From Bradyrhizobium amphicarpaeae (GTDB lineage: Bacteria > Pseudomonadota > Alphaproteobacteria > Rhizobiales > Xanthobacteraceae), in assembly GCF_002266435.3 (NCBI RefSeq), contig NZ_CP029426.2, forward strand, positions 5,362,001 to 5,426,000: a stretch of DNA of 64,000 bases, read 5' to 3'. A model generated the notes under the pieces. That model was not told the DNA's origin. It did no database searches and saw nothing but the letters and a program-made list of their open reading frames with translations. Position 1 is the first letter of the stretch, and each line of letters begins with the position of its first letter. A program made the translations under genes and the position numbers. Positions 51,801-57,800 of this stretch are shown piece after piece.

Positions 51801-54800
51801 CGCCGCGTCCGAAATAATAGATATCGGCGCCGCTGCCGCCTTCCAGCAGATCGTCGCCCTTGCCGCCGGTGATGACGTCGGCACCCCTTCCGCCTTGGAT
51901 GTGATCGTTACCGAGACCGCCGGAGATCGTGGAGCCGATGTCGGGATTGGCGAGATCGGAGGGAACAATGATGTGGTCGTCGCCGTCGGTCGATGCGATC
52001 GCGGCGGCAAGGGTCCGGTAGCTGAGGCTGCGACCGTCGGCAAAGACCACCTTCGCGATCACCGGATCGATGTCGCCGGCGGGATCGACCAGCGTGACGC
52101 GGTCGTCGGTGCCGCTGATCGACAGCACGATATTGCCGTCGGCATCCCGCGTCGTGACGATATCCTCGAGTGCGATACCGGCGCCGAAGGCGAGCGTTCC
52201 CTTGCCGTCAGCCGAACCGTTGCTCTCGATGCGATCCTGCCCGTCGCCGCGTCCGAACCGGTAGACGTCGTCGCCGCCGCCGCCGATGATGACGTCATCG
52301 CCGGTACCGCCGCTGAACGTCTCGCTGCGCGCGGAGCCGACGATGCGGTCGTCCTGCCAGGTCCCGACATCGGCCGCCATGTCGCGGAGCTGGTCGAGCG
52401 TGAACGACGTGCCGTCGCCGAAACGAACTGCGTCGACGCCGTTCCAGCCCCAGCCGTAGCGCAGCACGATCTGATCGGTCGAATCGGCAAAGGACAGCAC
52501 GAGCTCGTTGCGCGCCGGGTCGATCTGCGAAACCCGCAGTTCGTCGGGCCGATAGCCGGTGATGGCAAGCGTGTCGTTGCCGGAGCTGTCGTCGATCACG
52601 TCGCGGCCGTCGCCGCGCGTGAAATTGTAGGTGTCGTCGCCTGCCCCGCCGCTCAGGAGATCATCCCCCGCGCCGCCGGCAATGACGTCGGCGCGGCCGC
52701 TGCCGACGATGATGTCGCTTCCCGCGCTCGATTGCCCGGCGATGGCGGCCTGCACCAGCACCGCGCCGTTCCAGGTAACGCCGTTGGCGAATTCGATGCT
52801 CGGCAGGTTGCCGCTGCCGAGCGCGCCCCTGACGATCAGCTGGCTTCCCGACGAGAAGGCGACGATGAGGTCCGTCGAGTCGGTCGTGGCAAGCCTGACC
52901 ATCGTATCGCTCGAGGCATACGCCTCGAGCACGACGGTCGCGCTCGACACGCCGGCGGGCATCTCGACGCTGTCGATGCCTTCCGACGCACCGATGACGA
53001 CGCGCGAATCCTGGGCAAGGATGAGGCGGTCATGGCCGGCGCCGGGATGCAGGCTGCTGGCCGCCGGCAGTTCGCGCAGGTCGACAAGGTCCTGACCGGC
53101 GTTCGACAGGCCATCACGAATGAGGCCGCGCACGTCTTCGATCGACAGTGTCGTGCCGTCGGCGAAGACGAAGCTCTCGACCGGCCTCGCGCTATAGCCG
53201 GACAGGATGGCGAGCCGGTCGACACCGTTGCCGATCGAGATCAGCAGATCGCCGTCGATGTTGCTGAAATGGACGAGGTCGGAGGTAATGCCTTCGCCGA
53301 ACACGACCTTGTCGACGCCGCCGGCGTCGTCAACGCTGTCGCTGCCGTCACCGATGCCGAACTTGTAGGTGTCGTTGCCATACCCGCCTTCAAGCGCGTC
53401 CTGGCCGGCCCCGCCCGACAGCACGTCGTCGCGGTTGTCGAAGCCGATCAGATGGTCGTCGCCAGCGGTGCCAGTCAGCATGCGGTCGATGATGGCCTCG
53501 ACGGACAGAATCCGCCCGTCGGCGAACTCGAACTGCTCGACGCGGCTGGTCGACAGGCCGTTGACGATGGTCAGGACATCGAGGCCGCTGCCGAGATCGA
53601 CGACGAGGTCGTTGCCGTTGCGGCTGACGACGATGTCCTCGAAGCGAACGGAGGCGCCGAAAACCACGCGATCGACGATGCCTGCCGTGTCCGGCCGCTC
53701 GATGATGCGATCGAAGCCGTAGCCGGCGGAGAACGCGTAGGTGTCGGCGCGATTGCCGCCGTAAAGCGTGTCGTCGCCCTGCCGCCCGTCCAGCACGTTC
53801 TCCTGGTCGAGCAGGCCCGTGATGATATTGTCGCCGCGATTGCCCCCGGCAATCTGAAGCAATTGCTCGACGTCTGAGATCCTGATGGTCGACCCGTCGA
53901 AGAAGCGGAACAGCTCGACGCCGTCCTCCGCGTCGCGGAACTGGTTGCGGATGCGCAGTGTGTCAGTGCGGCCGGTGATCGAGATCAGGAGGTCGTTGCC
54001 GTCCTTGGTGAAGACGACGTTGTCGCGGGTGATGCCGCCGCCGAACTCACCGACGTCGTCCACCGGCACGTGCACGCCGCGCCGGTCCGACCAGCTCGCG
54101 CGCACGCGGCGGTCGACGATGACGTCCTGGCCGTAGCCAGCATCGAACTTGTAGGTGTCGCCGCCGTCGCCGCCGGTCAGCGTGTCGTTGCCGCCGCGTC
54201 CATCGAGCGTTTCGGCGAAATTCGAGCCGGTGATGGCATCGTCGCCGTTGGTCCCGACGAGGTCGATATCCTCGGGATTGACGTCGAGGAACGAGACCGT
54301 GCGATCGGTGAAGACCAGGTTCTCGACCGCGTTGGTCTGACCATCGTCGCGCACATACTGGTTCTCCAGCACGAAGCGCTGGCCGGTGGCGCGGACCGTG
54401 ATGATCAGGTCTAGCGCGGTGCGGGAGAAGTCGACGTCGGTCGAGGCGATACCTGAGAGAACGACCTGGTCGTTGCCGGAGCTGTCGAGGATGGTGTCGT
54501 TGCCCTCCCCGAGCGCGACGTAATAGACATCGTTTCCGCCGAAGCCGACGAGGCGGTCGTCGCCGGCGCCGCCGTCGATCGAGTCGGACAGCTCGTCATA
54601 GCTGTAGATCGTGTCGTTGCCGGCGGTCTTGGCGATGTCGATGTAATGCTGGGCGAGCTTGAATCCGGTCCAGACCGTGCCGTCGCCGAACTGGATGTCC
54701 TCGATGAAGTTGATGAAGCCGAGGATCGGAATGGTGGCGAGGAAGTCCTGCAGCACGACCTCGTCGGTCGTGCCCTTGATGCGCATGCGCAGCGTATCGC

Positions 54801-57800
54801 TGGCGCCATCGCGCAGGAAGTCGAGGTCGGTCCAGCGGATCTCGTCGACGAACTGCAGCTTGTCGTGCTGCGGTGGATCGAACAGGCCGGGAATGGCATT
54901 GTCGAGCACGACGTCTCGGCCATAGCTGCGGCCGAAGATGTAGGTGTCGTCGCCCTCCTTGCCGGACAGGAAGTCGTTGCCGGCGCCGCCGTCGAGCGTG
55001 TTGGCATTGATCATGCCGTAGATCGCGTCATCGTTCGCGGTCTTGGCGTTCTCCAGCACCTTCTGCACGATTTGCGTGAAATCGACGCTGGAGCCATCGT
55101 CGAAGACGAAACGCTCGATCAGGTTCGGCGCGACATAGTCGAGCCCGTCGCTGCTGCCGAGCGCATCGGAAAACAGGCCGAGGCCGGTCTTGATGCCGGC
55201 GAACTGGCCCTTGATGACGAGCGTGTCGCCGGTCGGATTGCCGTTATCGTCGAGGAAGACGATCTGCAGATCCGGGCTTTCGCCGTCGCGGATCAGTTTG
55301 AGATTCTCGAGCTTGATGCCGCCCTTGAAGCTGAGCACGTCGATGCCGGCCTTGACCGGCCCGAACGAGAAATTGCCGAGGTCGTCGATGACGTCCTGTC
55401 CGTCGCCGGCCTGGAAGACGTAAATGTCCCCGCCGGCGCCGCCGCTCATGTAGTCGTTGCCCTTGCCGCCCCAGAGGATGTCGGCCGAGCCCGAGCCCAT
55501 CAGGCTGTCGTTGAACTGCCCCGCGGCGCGCTCCCTGTCGAGCACCTCCATCGACATGCGGAAGCGGTCCCAGGCCACGCCGTCGGCGAACACGATGGCG
55601 CTGACGCCGGAATCGACCCGCTTGCCGTTGCTCAACAACTCGTTGTTCTCGCCGAGGAACTGGTCGGTCAGGCGGATGGTGTTGGTGCGGCCGCGGATCT
55701 CGAGGATCAGGTCTTCGCCGTCGCGGATCGCCTTGACGTCGGTCGAGAGCACGTCAGTGAGGCGCAGCTCGTCGCCGTCGCCAAAGTCCTTGTCGTCGAT
55801 GACGTCGTCGCCCGAGTTGCGCCCGACGAAATAATAGTCGGCGCCTTTGCCGCCGCGCAGGGTCTGGTTGCCCGCGGTCATGTAGAAATAGTCGGTCGCA
55901 TCGGTGCCGTTGACGATCACGTCGCCGGCCGTGTGGGTGATGATGCGCTCGTCGCTGATGCCGAGCGCGTGAGCGACGCCGCGGATGTCGAGATCGACGC
56001 CGACGGTCTCGAAGGCCGGCAGCATCATCTGCATGATGAAGGCCTGGTTGACCGCAAGCGTGGAGCCGCCGAGATTGCCTTCGCCGGACGGATGATAGTC
56101 CGGATAGACCTGCGCCAGGATGCCGTTCCACTGGGCGAGGTAGTCGAACACGGCATCATCAGTGTTGCTGGCCGGCGCGCCGGCGAAGATCGCCTCGAAC
56201 ATCGGGGCAAGCTCGCGGTTCGTCGTCGGCTTGTAGCTGTCGGAGGCGAGATCGTAGCTGAGACCCCGGAAGAAATCCTTGAGGCCGCCCTGCATCGCGA
56301 TGCGCACCGCGTAGCGGCGCGAGGTCGCGATGTACTCGGTCATGACCGGCTGCAACATGTCGATCATGGCCGCGATGCCGGAGACGTAATGCGCCGGGTC
56401 GGTCGACAGATTGGCGCTGCCGCCGGGGCCGACGGCATAGGCGATGTGCCCGGTCGCATTGTCGAGCTGCGCCGTCAGCATTTCGGGACGGAAATCGATG
56501 CCGCCGAGCGAGGTCGCGAAGTGGAATTGCGCCGGCGTCAGCATCTCGACGCGATAGGTGGAATCGTCGGTCGAATTCACCTCGTCGAGCGTGGCGAAGT
56601 CGACCGCGTAGTTGCGCAGGTTGAATTCGCGGCTATCGCCCGTCTTCCATTCCAGCTGCAGGGCGCGGTCGAGATTGCGCGCCCAGACGTAGAAGGTGCC
56701 GTCCTGGTCGGTCACCTTGACCGTGTAGTCGACCGCGATGCCGTCGGTGAAGCGCACGCCGATCTTGTCGACGGAGAGGTTGGCGTAGGGGTTGAAGCCG
56801 AGCTGCTCGGTGCGCCACTCGGTGCCGGTGGGATGGGCGAGCGCGAGGATGGCATCCTTGCTGGCGTAGCTGGTGGCCGCATCGGAGGCGAGCTTCCAGC
56901 TGCCGTCGGCCTGCTTGATGCCGTAGTCGAGAATGACGGCGCGCCCGTTGACGACGCTCATCAGATAGGGCGCGGCATCGCGATCCGTCAGCGCGGCGTC
57001 GCGGTCGGACGGCGACCAGGTCTGCTCCACGCGCCAGGCCGCGCCGGACGCCGCCGCCTGCGCCAGCACGTCCTGCATGGTGGCGCGCGCGATCGGCTGG
57101 CCCTGCGCGTTCAGCACCGGCGCGCCGGAGGCGAGCGTCCAGTAGCCGCCTTGGGTATCCTCGACATAGACGCCGCGGTCGAGCAGCACGGCCTTGCCGC
57201 CTGCGTCGGTGCCGACCAACACCGGCGTCAGCTCGCGCGTCTGCTCCAGTGCCTCGCCCCAGGCGCCGAGCACGTCGCCGACCTGCGCCACCAGCGTGCG
57301 CAGTTTTGGCGTCGTCATCGCCGCCGCCGTAGAGGTGACGAGCTCGCCGAACGCGATGTCGTTGGCGGCGGCGACCGCGAGGTTGGTGACCCGCCCAAAG
57401 CCCTTGACGTCGAGCGTCGAGCCCGACTGCCAGGCCGCGTGGCCAGCCTCGCCGGCATATCTGGTGTCGGTGTCGTTCGAGGCCAGGATGGCGTCGAACA
57501 TGTGCCTGACGGGGCCGCTCTGGAAGGTGACGTCGCCGACGCCGGTCAGCCGCGCGCCGTCGGGCGTGGTGATGTCGATCGCTGTGGCTCCAAGATCGAT
57601 GCTGACGATGCCGAGTTGATCGAGCGTCTTCAGCTCGCCGGCATCGGTGATGCCGTCGCCATCGAGGTCCTGCCACACCCTGAGTTCGGACCACAACACA
57701 TCGGCGGCCGTGATCTTGCCGTCGCCATTGGAATCGAGCTGCGACAGCTGGGCGAAGCCGGACTGACCGACGCCCCCGAACATTTCCGAGATATCGTCGA